Part shown: one piece after another, positions 6,704 to 15,488 of the stretch
How the letters are laid out: each line of letters begins with the position of its first letter
Position numbering within the stretch: the stretch's first letter is position 1
Assembly: GCA_963661945.1 (NCBI GenBank)
Contig: CAVLDP010000026.1
Location: 1 to 24,677, forward strand
DNA: 24,677 nt
Direction of reading: 5' to 3'
Origin: CAVLDP01 sp963661945
GTDB taxonomy: Bacteria > Bacillota > Clostridia > Lachnospirales > Lachnospiraceae
Position numbers and translations under genes: made by a program
The notes under the pieces: generated by a model
What the model was told of the DNA's origin: nothing
Database searches by the model: none
The model's input: only the letters and a program-made list of their open reading frames with translations

Positions 6704-8968
6704 ATGGCAACAAAGACAAATATCAATGCTTCCTGGAAGTTCACCAAGGATGCATTACATGTTGCAGAAGGCTCTAGTGTACTCGCACAGGGCAACTGGG
6801 AAGATGTGAATCTTCCTCACACCTGGAATGGTCATGACGGCCAGGACGGTGGCAATGATTACTACCGCGGCACATGCTACTATGCGAAGAAGATGAATCG
6901 CAATGATTTCGGTAGTGAAGCAATCAGCTACATAGAATTCGAGGGTGCGAATTCAAGCGCCACACTCTATGTAAATGGTAAGGAAGCCGGACATCACGAT
7001 GGCGGCTATTCTACTTGGAGAGTCAACGTAACTGATTTTCTATCTGATGAGAATGAGATTGTCGTAGCAGTAGACAATGCGCCAAACGATCACGTCTACC
7101 CACAGATGGCAGACTTCACCTTCTACGGTGGTCTCTATCGAAATGTGAATGCAATCTCTGTATCTGAAGCTCATTTCGACTTAGATTACTACGGCGGACC
7201 TGCAATTGCAGTTACTCCTACGGTAAATGGCACAAGTGCTGAAGTAACGATTGAGGTATCTCTTACAGATGCTACAAATAGCGACACACTTACCTATATC
7301 ATCAAGGACGGCGATGAGGTTGTTGCCACTCGTGAAGTAAGCGCTGATGAGACAAGCGTCTCATTTACCATCGAGAATGTTCATCTATGGAATGGCCGCA
7401 AGGATCCACATCTATACACTGCAGAGGTTAGCCTTAGCCGTGACAGTCAGGTCATCGATAGAAGATGCACCCGCTTCGGTTGCCGCAGCTTCCAGATCGA
7501 TCCTGAGAAGGGCTTCATCTTAAATGGTGAGCGTTATCCACTTCACGGCGTATCCCGTCATCAGGACCGCCCTGAGATTGGTAATGCCCTCACTCACAAG
7601 GAGCACAAGGAAGATGTCGACCTTATCCTCGAGATGGGTGCCAACACTATTCGTCTTGCTCATTATCAGCATGATCAGTATTTCTACGATTTATGTGATG
7701 AGGCTGGTCTTGTCATCTGGGCTGAGATTCCTTATATCTCCAAGCACCTGCCAAATGGTCGCGAGAATACCGTATCTCAGATGAAGGAGCTGATTACTCA
7801 GAACTACAACCATCCATGTATCGTAGTTTGGGGCTTGTCCAATGAGATTACTATGGGCGGTTCCGAGGATCCAGACTTAATCGAGAATCATAACATCTTA
7901 AATGATCTCTGCCACAAGATGGATCCAAGCAGACTTACTACCATGGCCGTAGTATCTATGTGCAGTATCGATGCCAAGTATCTTCAGATTCCAGATGTGA
8001 TCTCTTACAACCATTACTTTGGCTGGTACGGTGGCAACACGGATATGAATGGTGAGTTCTTCGATAATTTCCACAAGAAATATCCAAATATTCCAATCGG
8101 TATGAGTGAGTATGGATGCGAGGCACTGAACTGGCATACATCAAATCCTGTCCAGGGTGATTACACCGAGGAATATCAGGCTTACTATCATGAGGAATTG
8201 ATTAAGCAGTTATTCACCAGAGACTTCATCTGGGCTACTCATGTATGGAATATGTATGATTTCGCAGCAGATGCCAGAGCTGAAGGCGGCGAGAACGGTA
8301 TGAATCACAAGGGTCTTGTGACCTTTGACAGAAAGTACAAGAAGGATTCCTTCTATGCATACAAGGCATGGCTCTCTGAGGATCCATTCGTACATATCTG
8401 TGGCAAGAGATACGTAGACCGTGTCGAGGATGTAACCAAGGTTACCGTATATTCTAACCTTCCTGAGGTTGAGCTCTTCGTTAATGGAGAGAGCCTAGGC
8501 AAACAGACAAGTGATGTTCATTTCTTCTATTTCGATGTGCCAAATGCAGGAGAAAGCACCCTTGTTGCAAAAGCAGGTGACTGCTCTGATGAGAGCACCA
8601 TCCGCAAGGTGGATGTCTTCAATGAAGACTATCGTCTCAAGGAAGAAGGCGAGGTACTAAACTGGTTCGATATCGATATGCCAGAGGGCTACTTCAACAT
8701 CAATGACCAGATTGACGACATTATGAAGACCGTCAAGGGCAAGTTATTCATCGGCGAGTTGATGATGAAGATCATGACGTCCATGGATGGCGGCGGAGCA
8801 GGTGCTGTATCCGGTGTCGATAAGGAAGGCATGATGAAGATGCTTGGTGGCTTCTCCGTGAAGAGAATGCTCAATCTTATGGGCACAGCTGGTGGCGGCA
8901 AGGCTTTCACCAAGGAAGAACTTCTTGAACTGAACAGCAAGCTGAATAAGATTAAGAAGAAGGATTAA
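6704..8968 (+). CDS. GH2 beta-galactosidase-like glycoside hydrolase with unusual C-terminal tail
   Basis: A 754-aa cytoplasmic enzyme without signal peptide, started by ATG after AAAGGAGGGG. The domain order is: N-terminal sugar-binding jelly roll (about 5-155), immunoglobulin-like domain (about 165-265), TIM barrel (about 270-555), a further beta-sandwich (about 560-640), then a tail (about 650-754). The expected acid/base is E381 in WGLSNEITM and the nucleophile E469 in GMSEYGCEA. N534-x-K536 (GMNHKGLVT) resembles the NxK of beta-glucuronidases, but similar Asn-x-Lys segments occur in GH2 beta-galactosidases, so substrate choice between galactoside and glucuronide stays open. The tail is rich in Met, Gly and Lys (MMKMLGGFSVKRMLNLMG, then FTKEELLELNSKLNKIKKK) and is not part of the catalytic fold. 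The downstream GPH symporter probably imports its substrate. Confidence 0.88.
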   Translation: MATKTNINASWKFTKDALHVAEGSSVLAQGNWEDVNLPHTWNGHDGQDGGNDYYRGTCYYAKKMNRNDFGSEAISYIEFEGANSSATLYVNGKEAGHHDGGYSTWRVNVTDFLSDENEIVVAVDNAPNDHVYPQMADFTFYGGLYRNVNAISVSEAHFDLDYYGGPAIAVTPTVNGTSAEVTIEVSLTDATNSDTLTYIIKDGDEVVATREVSADETSVSFTIENVHLWNGRKDPHLYTAEVSLSRDSQVIDRRCTRFGCRSFQIDPEKGFILNGERYPLHGVSRHQDRPEIGNALTHKEHKEDVDLILEMGANTIRLAHYQHDQYFYDLCDEAGLVIWAEIPYISKHLPNGRENTVSQMKELITQNYNHPCIVVWGLSNEITMGGSEDPDLIENHNILNDLCHKMDPSRLTTMAVVSMCSIDAKYLQIPDVISYNHYFGWYGGNTDMNGEFFDNFHKKYPNIPIGMSEYGCEALNWHTSNPVQGDYTEEYQAYYHEELIKQLFTRDFIWATHVWNMYDFAADARAEGGENGMNHKGLVTFDRKYKKDSFYAYKAWLSEDPFVHICGKRYVDRVEDVTKVTVYSNLPEVELFVNGESLGKQTSDVHFFYFDVPNAGESTLVAKAGDCSDESTIRKVDVFNEDYRLKEEGEVLNWFDIDMPEGYFNINDQIDDIMKTVKGKLFIGELMMKIMTSMDGGGAGAVSGVDKEGMMKMLGGFSVKRMLNLMGTAGGGKAFTKEELLELNSKLNKIKKKD

Positions 8969-8972
8969 AAAA

Positions 8973-8995
8973 TAGGGTTATATTTAGGGTTATAT
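8973..8995. repeat. Tandem TAGGGTTATAT pair between GH2 and symporter genes
   Basis: TAGGGTTATAT occurs at 8973-8983 and 8985-8995, with 12-bp period, just before the AGGAGG ribosome binding site of the symporter. It looks like a small slippage duplication in the intercistronic spacer. Confidence 0.6.
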
Positions 8996-9013
8996 ATATA
9001 GGAGGAATTAACA

Positions 9014-10402
9014 ATGGCTAATTCTAATACAGCAAGACCATTTGGTTTTCGCGACAAAATCGGCTACATGTGTGGCGATCTGGCGAATGACTTCTCATTT
9101 ATCTTCGCTAGTACTTATGTAATGGTATTCTATACCAAGGTTATGGGCATCTCTGCTGCAATGGTAGGAACCATGTTCCTGGTTGCACGTTGTATCGATG
9201 CATTTACCGATATCGGTATGGGACGTATTGTTGACAAATCTAAGCCTACGAAGAACGGACGTATCCGTCCATGGATTCTGCGTATGTGCGCCTTCGTAGC
9301 ACTGGCATCCTTCCTCATGTATCAGTCCTTCCTGGTTGATGCATCCTACACGGCCAAGGTTGCCTACATGTTCATCACATACATCCTCTGGGGTTCTATC
9401 TTCTATACTTCCATCAACATCCCTTACGGATCTATGGCATCTGTAATCTCAAGTGAGCCAAAGGATAGAAGTTCCCTGTCCGTATTCCGTTCTCTTGGCG
9501 GATGCTTCGCTGGTATCCTAATCGGTGTTGTAGCACCTATGGTTGTATATTACACAGATGAAATGGGCAACAAGGTTGTATCTGCATCCAAGATGTCTCT
9601 CATCTCTGGTATCTTCTCTATCTGTGCAGTTATCTTCTACCTCCTCTGCTATACACTTACAACAGAGCGTGTAGAGTACGTACCAAAGCCTGCAACAGAG
9701 CAGAAGTCCCTTGGTGAGACACTGAAGGTCCTCTTCACAAGCCGTTCCCTGATGGGTCTTGTAGCATCAGCAGTCCTGCTTCTTCTTGCATCCCTTATGA
9801 CACAGGGACTGAACAACTACTTATTCGCTGACTACTTCAAGAACACAGCCGCACTTTCTGTCTTCTCTATGCTTTCACTGCCTTGCATGATTATCCTTGC
9901 AGCAGTATCAACCAAGCTTGGTTCCAAGTTTGGTAAGAAGGAATGCGGTGTCGTAGGTATGTTCTCATCAGCTATCCTCTACTTCATCCTGGGTGTACTT
10001 CACATCACAAATGTATGGGTATTCGTAGTTGGCGTATTCGCCGCTATGCTCGGTATGTACTTCTTCACTATGCAGTGCTGGGCACTCGTAACGGATGTAA
10101 TCGACGATATGGAAGTTAAGACTGGTGCAAGAGATGACGGTACCATCTACGGTATCTACTCATTCTCCAGAAAGATTGGCCAGGCAATCGCTGGTGGTCT
10201 CTCTGGATGGGCTCTTGGTTGGATCGGATATGATGAGCTTGCAGCTGGACAGACCGATGCTGTAAGAAATGGCATCTACAACTTATCTACCTTCTTCCCT
10301 GCAGTAATCTTCCTTGCATGTGGATTAGTTCTCTTATTCGTATATCCTCTGAACAAGGACAAAGTAGAGGCAAATACTGCAGAGCTTAGAAGCAGAAGAT
10401 AA
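9014..10402 (+). CDS. GPH-family (MFS_2) glycoside:cation symporter
   Basis: A 462-aa membrane protein with about 12 hydrophobic segments. It belongs to the glycoside-pentoside-hexuronide:cation symporter family (LacS, MelB, GusB, YihO type). The family hallmark after helix 2 is visible as AFTDIGMGRIVDKSKPTKNG followed by RIRPW. A second conserved stretch, DVIDDMEVKTGARDDGTIYG, lies in the C-terminal half. It lacks the extra C-terminal IIA-like domain of LacS. It should take up a glycoside with a proton or sodium ion, most simply the substrate of the preceding GH2 enzyme, 45 bp upstream. GPH proteins also transport sulfoquinovose in E. coli (YihO), so a role with the sulfoquinovosidase cannot be excluded. 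The ribosome binding site is TAGGAGGAATTAACA. Confidence 0.88.
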   Translation: MANSNTARPFGFRDKIGYMCGDLANDFSFIFASTYVMVFYTKVMGISAAMVGTMFLVARCIDAFTDIGMGRIVDKSKPTKNGRIRPWILRMCAFVALASFLMYQSFLVDASYTAKVAYMFITYILWGSIFYTSINIPYGSMASVISSEPKDRSSLSVFRSLGGCFAGILIGVVAPMVVYYTDEMGNKVVSASKMSLISGIFSICAVIFYLLCYTLTTERVEYVPKPATEQKSLGETLKVLFTSRSLMGLVASAVLLLLASLMTQGLNNYLFADYFKNTAALSVFSMLSLPCMIILAAVSTKLGSKFGKKECGVVGMFSSAILYFILGVLHITNVWVFVVGVFAAMLGMYFFTMQCWALVTDVIDDMEVKTGARDDGTIYGIYSFSRKIGQAIAGGLSGWALGWIGYDELAAGQTDAVRNGIYNLSTFFPAVIFLACGLVLLFVYPLNKDKVEANTAELRSRR

Positions 10403-10494
10403 TGCCATGTCGATTGTATCTACATTTGTACAAGAAAAATAAAATATAGGTTTGATTTAATCAATCTACTATGCTAAAGTGTTAGCAACGCAAA

Positions 10495-10528
10495 GGAGCA
10501 ATAAGAACTAATTTATTGCTCCTTTTTT
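10495..10528 (+). terminator. Rho-independent terminator after the GH2-GPH operon
   Basis: GGAGCAATAA (10495-10504) and TTATTGCTCC (10513-10522) form a perfect 10-bp stem with an 8-nt loop, followed by TTTTTT. It ends the GH2-symporter transcript 92 bp after the stop. A perfect 13-bp palindrome TTGATTTAATCAA (10452-10464) lies upstream in the same spacer and may be a regulator site. Confidence 0.85.
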
Positions 10529-10535
10529 CTTTAGC

Positions 10536-10565
10536 TGGACAGTTTATCTAACTAAAGCGTTAAAG
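10536..10565 (+). promoter_or_regulatory. Possible oppA promoter
   Basis: TGGACA at 10536-10541 is a near-consensus -35, placed right after the upstream terminator. The -10 expected 17-18 bp later is only GTTAAA/TTAAAG. A promoter must exist between the terminator and oppA unless the terminator is leaky, so the location is supported better than the exact boxes. Confidence 0.3.
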
Positions 10566-10588
10566 TCACTTCGGGAGGAGATAATATT

Positions 10589-12262
10589 ATGAAGAAGACA
10601 AAAGTCACCGTAGCAATCGCTATGGCTGCAGTTATGGCTCTTGGCTTGGTGGGTTGCGGAAGCTCTGATTCCGCTGACAGCTCCACAGATGCTTCTGCTA
10701 CAGCTGCTTCAACTACTGACATGAATGTCATGTTAGAAACCCCTGTTGAGTCACTTGACCCACAGCAGGCAACAGACGGTACTTCATTCGAGGTTATCGC
10801 AGATTACACAGATGGACTTATGCAGATGGATTCAGAAGGCCAGGCTGTCAACGCCATCGCAGAAGATGTACAGGTATCCGATGACGGTCTTACTTATACA
10901 TTTACCATCCGCGAGGATGCAGTATGGAGCAATGGTACTCCAGTAACCGCAGCCGATTTCGTATTCGGTTGGCAGCGTGCTGTTGACCCAGAGGTTGCTT
11001 CTGAATATTCTTACATGTTAAGTGATATCGGCCAGGTCAAGAACGCTGCCGAGATCATCGCAGGTGAGATGGACAAGAGTGAGCTTGGTGTTACAGCAGT
11101 TGATGAGCACACTCTTCAGGTAGAGCTTAACGTACCAGTCAGCTACTTCCTGTCACTGATGTACTTCCCTACCTTCTATCCAGTAAATGAAGAGTTCTAC
11201 AACTCATGTGGCGACACCTTTGGTACAAGCCCTGAGACAGTTCTTTCCAACGGAGCATTCGTACTTGACTCTTATGAGCCAGCTGCTACTGCTTTCCATT
11301 TAACAAAGAACGAAGATTACTACAATGCTGATTCCGTACAGCTTAGCGGTCTTGCATATCAGGTAATCCAGGATTCTCAGCAGGCTCTTATGAGCTATCA
11401 GACTGGTGCTCTTGATACTACACTCGTTAATGGTGAGCAGGTAGATCAGGTAAAGGATGATCCTGAATTCCTCTCAGTTGGTGCAGGTTATCTCTGGTAT
11501 GTATCACCTAACATTGATGCTGTTCCAGCACTTGCTAACCTCAATATCCGTATGGCCTTAACCAATGCAATCGATCGTGAGGCTATCACATCAGATGTCC
11601 TCAAGGATGGTTCTACACCAACCTACACAGCAGTTCCTGTAGATTTTGCTACCGGTCCTGACGGATCTGATTTCTCTGAGGATCAGTCCAAGTATTCTGA
11701 TGTATGTGCTTACGATACCACTGCTGCTGCAGATTATTGGGCAGCTGGTCTTGAGGAGCTTGGTATTACAGAACTGACACTTGATATGGTTGTTGATTCA
11801 GATGATGCACCTCAGAAGGTTGCACAGGTTCTGAAGGAAGAATGGGAGACAGCTCTTCCAGGTCTTACCGTGAACCTCACTGTAGAGCCTAAGAAGCAGC
11901 GTGTACAGGATATGCAGGATGGTAACTTCGAGATTGCCCTTACACGTTGGGGACCAGATTACGCTGATCCAATGACCTACTTAAGCATGTGGGTAACTGG
12001 CAACTCTAACAACTACGGTCTGTGGAGCAATGCTGAATATGATTCTATCATCGCTGAATGTACCACTGGTGATCTGTGCACAGATGCAGAAGGCCGCTGG
12101 TCAGCTATGGCTGATGCCGAGAAGATTGTAATGGAAGAAGCAGTAATCTTCCCACTCTATACACAGTGCAATGCTGAAATGATGTCTTCTAAGGTAACAG
12201 GCGTAGACTTCCATCCATGTGCTCTGAACAGAGTATACAAGAACGCATCTAAGAGCGAATAA
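10589..12262 (+). CDS. oppA: Oligopeptide-binding lipoprotein (ABC transporter, SBP family 5)
   Basis: A 557-aa substrate-binding lipoprotein. The signal peptide has a KK n-region, a hydrophobic core and the lipobox LVGC, with lipidated Cys23, followed by a Ser/Ala/Asp-rich linker to about residue 45. The mature part matches the OppA/DppA family (SBP_bac_5): ETPVESLDPQQATDG at the start of lobe 1, then LTYTFTIREDAVWSNGTPVT and ADFVFGWQRAVDPE, and RWGPDYADPMTYLSMW near the hinge of the second lobe. It captures peptides outside the cell and delivers them to the OppBC channel. GGGAGGAGA precedes the start. Two hairpins follow the gene before oppB, a common way to keep binding-protein mRNA in excess of permease mRNA. 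Confidence 0.92.
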   Translation: MKKTKVTVAIAMAAVMALGLVGCGSSDSADSSTDASATAASTTDMNVMLETPVESLDPQQATDGTSFEVIADYTDGLMQMDSEGQAVNAIAEDVQVSDDGLTYTFTIREDAVWSNGTPVTAADFVFGWQRAVDPEVASEYSYMLSDIGQVKNAAEIIAGEMDKSELGVTAVDEHTLQVELNVPVSYFLSLMYFPTFYPVNEEFYNSCGDTFGTSPETVLSNGAFVLDSYEPAATAFHLTKNEDYYNADSVQLSGLAYQVIQDSQQALMSYQTGALDTTLVNGEQVDQVKDDPEFLSVGAGYLWYVSPNIDAVPALANLNIRMALTNAIDREAITSDVLKDGSTPTYTAVPVDFATGPDGSDFSEDQSKYSDVCAYDTTAAADYWAAGLEELGITELTLDMVVDSDDAPQKVAQVLKEEWETALPGLTVNLTVEPKKQRVQDMQDGNFEIALTRWGPDYADPMTYLSMWVTGNSNNYGLWSNAEYDSIIAECTTGDLCTDAEGRWSAMADAEKIVMEEAVIFPLYTQCNAEMMSSKVTGVDFHPCALNRVYKNASKSE

Positions 12263-12266
12263 TTAA

Positions 12267-12289
12267 AAACGATGGCGAGGCCGTCGTTT
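12267..12289 (+). terminator. Intercistronic hairpin 1 after oppA
   Basis: AAACGATGGC (12267-12276) pairs with GCCGTCGTTT (12280-12289) over 10 bp with one T-G wobble and a GAG loop. There is no long T-tract, so it may serve mRNA 3'-end protection or weak termination. Confidence 0.5.
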
Positions 12290-12292
12290 CAG

Positions 12293-12326
12293 CCGCACTG
12301 AGGCTCATACCCTTGGTGCGGTTTTT
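12293..12326 (+). terminator. Intercistronic partial terminator between oppA and oppB
   Basis: CCGCAC (12293-12298) pairs with GTGCGG (12316-12321), followed by TTTTTGGTTTTT. The 6-bp stem with a 17-nt loop is modest, suggesting partial termination that lets some transcription continue into oppB. Confidence 0.6.
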
Positions 12327-12395
12327 GGTTTTTGAATATCATTTCATAAACCGTATAACCCCGCTATGGGGAATAATTCATTAAGGAGGCAAAAG

Positions 12396-13337
12396 GTGAA
12401 GAAATATGTTTTTAAGCGAGTGCTTACCTCGCTCTTTACACTTTTGGTGATTCTGCTAGTATTATTCATACTCATGCAGCTCATGCCTGGTTCTCCATTT
12501 AACGATGAGAAGTTAACTGCAGACCAAAAGGCAGCATTATATGCAAAATATGGACTAGACCAGCCAATCATAATCCAATTTTTCAGATATGTTGGCAATA
12601 TGCTTCGAGGAGATCTTGGCGTTAGTTATAACATTTCCAAGAACACACCTATCTCGCAGCTGATTCAGACCAGACTTCCAATCTCTATCATGATTGGTGG
12701 CTTCGCTGTAACCATCGGCGCCATCATCGGACTGATCCTTGGTCTGATCGCAGCCATTTGGCACGATACCATCTGGGACACATTAACCACGATTATCTCT
12801 GTTATTGGTGTATCCGTTCCTTCTTACGTATTCGCGCTTGCACTAAGCTACAGCTTCGGCTTCAAGTTAGGATGGTTCCCGATGCTCTTCTCACAGGCAG
12901 ACATCACTGGTTCCTCCGTGCTCCCATCCATCTCACTATCCATGTTCACCATGGCATCCATTGCCAGGTTCACACGAAGCGAGATGCTCGAGGTTCTAGG
13001 ATCCGAATATATGCTCCTGGCTGAGAGCAAGGGTCTGTCTGGCCCAGCCCTCATCATGCGACACGCCCTGCGTAATGCCTTAATTCCTATCATTACCGTG
13101 CTGGCTCCACTTATTGTTGATCTGATGACGGGTTCTCTTGTTGTCGAGAAGATCTTCGCCATCCCAGGTGTCGGTTCCCTTCTTGTAACCGCCATCCAGT
13201 CCAATGACTACAACGTGGTTATTGCCCTAAGTTTCATCTACTCCGCTATGTACATCCTAATCATGCTGGTTGTAGATATCCTCTACGGCATTATTGACCC
13301 ACGTATCCGACTTGCAGGGAAAGGAGGCGTAAAATGA
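12396..13337 (+). CDS. oppB: Oligopeptide ABC transporter permease OppB
   Basis: A 313-aa permease with six hydrophobic segments. I choose GTG 12396 because AAGGAGG lies 6 nt upstream; the in-frame ATG at 12366 lies before that site and has none of its own. The N-terminal MKKYVFKRVL and first helix, the periplasmic KYGLDQPIIIQFFRYVGNML block, and the cytoplasmic EAA-type loop (EYMLLAESKGLSGPALIMRH, then ALRNALIP) are all typical of OppB/DppB. The C-terminus has the usual DILYGIIDPRIRL. It forms the membrane channel with OppC. Its stop overlaps the oppC start by 4 bp (ATGA), so the two are translationally coupled. Confidence 0.93.
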   Translation: MKKYVFKRVLTSLFTLLVILLVLFILMQLMPGSPFNDEKLTADQKAALYAKYGLDQPIIIQFFRYVGNMLRGDLGVSYNISKNTPISQLIQTRLPISIMIGGFAVTIGAIIGLILGLIAAIWHDTIWDTLTTIISVIGVSVPSYVFALALSYSFGFKLGWFPMLFSQADITGSSVLPSISLSMFTMASIARFTRSEMLEVLGSEYMLLAESKGLSGPALIMRHALRNALIPIITVLAPLIVDLMTGSLVVEKIFAIPGVGSLLVTAIQSNDYNVVIALSFIYSAMYILIMLVVDILYGIIDPRIRLAGKGGVK

Positions 13338-14377
13338 GTGATCTAACAACAGCTTATATCCCTCAGGATTCAGACTTTGTCCTAAAGGACAATGCTGGTG
13401 AAATCGAAATTGATGAGAACTTCGCTGCACAGAGCTTCTGGAAGGATGTACTACATAGATACTTCCACAAGGTCAGTGCTGTTATCGGACTTGTTCTTAT
13501 TATAGTCATCGCGCTCTTCGCCATCGTTGGCCCGAATATGAATGACTACACCTATTCTGTGCAGGATTTGACACAGAAGAATTTTGCACCACGAATCAAG
13601 GCAATCGAAGGCTTAGGTATCTTCAATGGTGATGAGAAGATGTCCACTACCACCGGAACTAAGATTACCAATGCCTACAAGGAAAAAGGCTTAACCGATG
13701 TAGAATACTGGTTCGGCAGCGATAACTTCGGCCGTGATATCTGGACTCGTACCTGGGAAGGTGCCAGAGTCTCTCTCATCATCGCCGTTGCTGCAGCCAT
13801 CATCGATATGATTATCGGTATGAGTTATGGACTAATCTCCGGCTACTTCGGTGGCAAGGTCGATATGATCATGCAGCGAATTCTGGAGGTTGCTAACGGT
13901 ATTCCAAGACTTGTAATTGTAACCCTTCTTCTTCTCGTGCTGCAGCCAGGTATGATTACCATTATCTTCGCCCTGATGCTGACAGAATGGGTCGGCATGA
14001 GCCGAATTGCTCGTGCTGAGATGCTGAAGCTCAAGGAGCAGGAATTCGTTCTTGCATCCAGAACTCTTGGTGCTGGTTCCTTCTTTATTATCTTCCGAGA
14101 AGTTCTGCCAAATATTATTGGACCAATCATCACACAGGTTATGTTCTCCATTCCAACCGCGATCTTCACAGAGGCCTTCCTCTCCTTCGTAGGTCTTGGT
14201 ATTCCTGTGCCACAGTGTTCGCTTGGTTCCCTGATATCCGAGGGCTTCAACAGCTTCACCACACATCCATACCAGATCATCCCACCAATCGTGGTTATGG
14301 CTCTTCTTATGCTGAGCTTCAACCTGGTTGCTGATGGACTGAGAGAAGCACTCGACCCTAAGATGAAAGAAATGTAA
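13334..14377 (+). CDS. oppC: Oligopeptide ABC transporter permease OppC
   Basis: A 347-aa permease of the OppC/DppC type. It has a long cytoplasmic N-terminus (FAAQSFWKDVLHRYFHKVSA), a first membrane helix near residue 50, then an extracytoplasmic region of about 80 residues containing the family motif YWFGSDNFGRDIWTRTWEGA. Five more helices and the EAA loop (LKEQEFVLASRTLGAGSFFI, then FREVLPNI) follow. The C-terminal FNLVADGLREALDPKMKEM is the family-standard ending. It pairs with OppB and docks on OppD/OppF. It overlaps oppB by 4 bp and is followed after 16 bp by oppD. Confidence 0.93.
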   Translation: MSDLTTAYIPQDSDFVLKDNAGEIEIDENFAAQSFWKDVLHRYFHKVSAVIGLVLIIVIALFAIVGPNMNDYTYSVQDLTQKNFAPRIKAIEGLGIFNGDEKMSTTTGTKITNAYKEKGLTDVEYWFGSDNFGRDIWTRTWEGARVSLIIAVAAAIIDMIIGMSYGLISGYFGGKVDMIMQRILEVANGIPRLVIVTLLLLVLQPGMITIIFALMLTEWVGMSRIARAEMLKLKEQEFVLASRTLGAGSFFIIFREVLPNIIGPIITQVMFSIPTAIFTEAFLSFVGLGIPVPQCSLGSLISEGFNSFTTHPYQIIPPIVVMALLMLSFNLVADGLREALDPKMKEM

Positions 14378-14393
14378 GACGAGAGGAGATATT

Positions 14394-15488
14394 ATGTCAG
14401 ATACAAAAGACGAGATTCTGAAGATTGAGAATCTGGACATTACCTTTCGTACCACGGCTGGAGATGTCCATGCTATTCGAGGGGTAAATATTGACCTGCA
14501 GAGGGGACAGACCGTAGCCATCGTTGGTGAGTCTGGATCCGGTAAATCTGTCACAATGAAAGCTACTATGGGAATTCTGGCTTCCAATGCTCGTGTTACC
14601 TCCGGTAGTATCAATTTCACATATACACACGAAGACGGAAGCAAGGAAACCATCAACATCCTGGACAAGGATAAGAAATGGATTCGCCGTCATATCAATG
14701 GCAAACGAATCGCCATGGTCTTCCAGGATCCTATGACAAGTCTGGATCCAACCATGACCATCGGTAAGCAGATTATGGAAGGCATGATCTGGCACTTCAA
14801 GACTCCTAAGCAGGAGGCTTGGAACAGAGCTGTAGAATTACTCCGCGAAGTAGGAATCGAAGACCCTGAGAAGCGAATGAAGAACTATCCACATCAGCTC
14901 TCCGGCGGTATGAGGCAGCGTGTTGTCATCGCCATTGCACTATCCTGCAACCCAGACCTGCTAATCTGCGACGAGCCTACAACAGCTCTCGATGTTACCA
15001 TTCAGGCCCGCATTATTGAGCTTATCCGCCGCATCCAGAAGGAGCGTGGCATCTCTGTCATCTACATCACTCATGACCTGGGTGTTGTGGCCAAGGTGGC
15101 AGATTACGTCAATGTTATGTACGCCGGCAAGATTGTCGAGAAGGGAACGATCAACGAGATCTTCTACGATCCACGTCATCCATACACCTGGGGACTTCTG
15201 TCCGCCATGCCAGACCTCGACACGGACGACGAGAGACTCTATACCATTCCAGGTTCACCGCCTAATCTCCTCCACGAGGTTCCTGGCGATGCCTTTGCTG
15301 CAAGAAATAAATATGCACTCGAGATTGATGACAAGGTGGATCCACCGATGTTCCAGGTATCCGACACTCACTTCGCAGCAACCTGGCTTCTCGATCCAAG
15401 AGCACCTCATGTAGACATGCCTGAGGAGCTTCGAAACCGCTTAGACAGAATGAAGAAGGAGGCTTTACTCGATGACAGCCAATTATAA
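14394..15488 (+). CDS. oppD: Oligopeptide ABC transporter ATPase OppD
   Basis: A 364-aa cytoplasmic ATPase. Walker A is GESGSGKS (45-52), the ABC signature is LSGGMRQRVVIA and Walker B is LLICDEPTTALD, followed by the switch histidine in YITHDLGVVA. The C-terminal extension of the oligopeptide/dipeptide subfamily is present (HPYTWGLLSAMPDLD, then YTIPGSPPNLLHEVPGDAFA). The family usually has cysteines there that bind an iron-sulfur cluster; I do not see the CxxRC-type cluster here. It powers OppBC together with OppF. GAGGAGA precedes the start and the end overlaps oppF by 17 bp. Confidence 0.93.
   Translation: MSDTKDEILKIENLDITFRTTAGDVHAIRGVNIDLQRGQTVAIVGESGSGKSVTMKATMGILASNARVTSGSINFTYTHEDGSKETINILDKDKKWIRRHINGKRIAMVFQDPMTSLDPTMTIGKQIMEGMIWHFKTPKQEAWNRAVELLREVGIEDPEKRMKNYPHQLSGGMRQRVVIAIALSCNPDLLICDEPTTALDVTIQARIIELIRRIQKERGISVIYITHDLGVVAKVADYVNVMYAGKIVEKGTINEIFYDPRHPYTWGLLSAMPDLDTDDERLYTIPGSPPNLLHEVPGDAFAARNKYALEIDDKVDPPMFQVSDTHFAATWLLDPRAPHVDMPEELRNRLDRMKKEALLDDSQL

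Noticed and set aside
8303..8311. NxK motif as proof that the GH2 enzyme is a beta-glucuronidase
   Set aside because: The motif (N534-H-K536) is present, but similar Asn-x-Lys segments occur in GH2 beta-galactosidases, and other glucuronidase-specific residues could not be checked by eye. I kept the broader call.
1270..10402. Complete sulfoglycolysis gene cluster
   Set aside because: The GH2, GPH and AraC genes next to the sulfoquinovosidase do not include any enzyme acting on free sulfoquinovose. Only hydrolysis and uptake can be supported.
13832..14668. Long minus-strand ORFs opposite oppC/oppD
   Set aside because: They are antisense shadows of well-conserved permease and ATPase genes, with His/Cys/Trp-rich translations and no family match.
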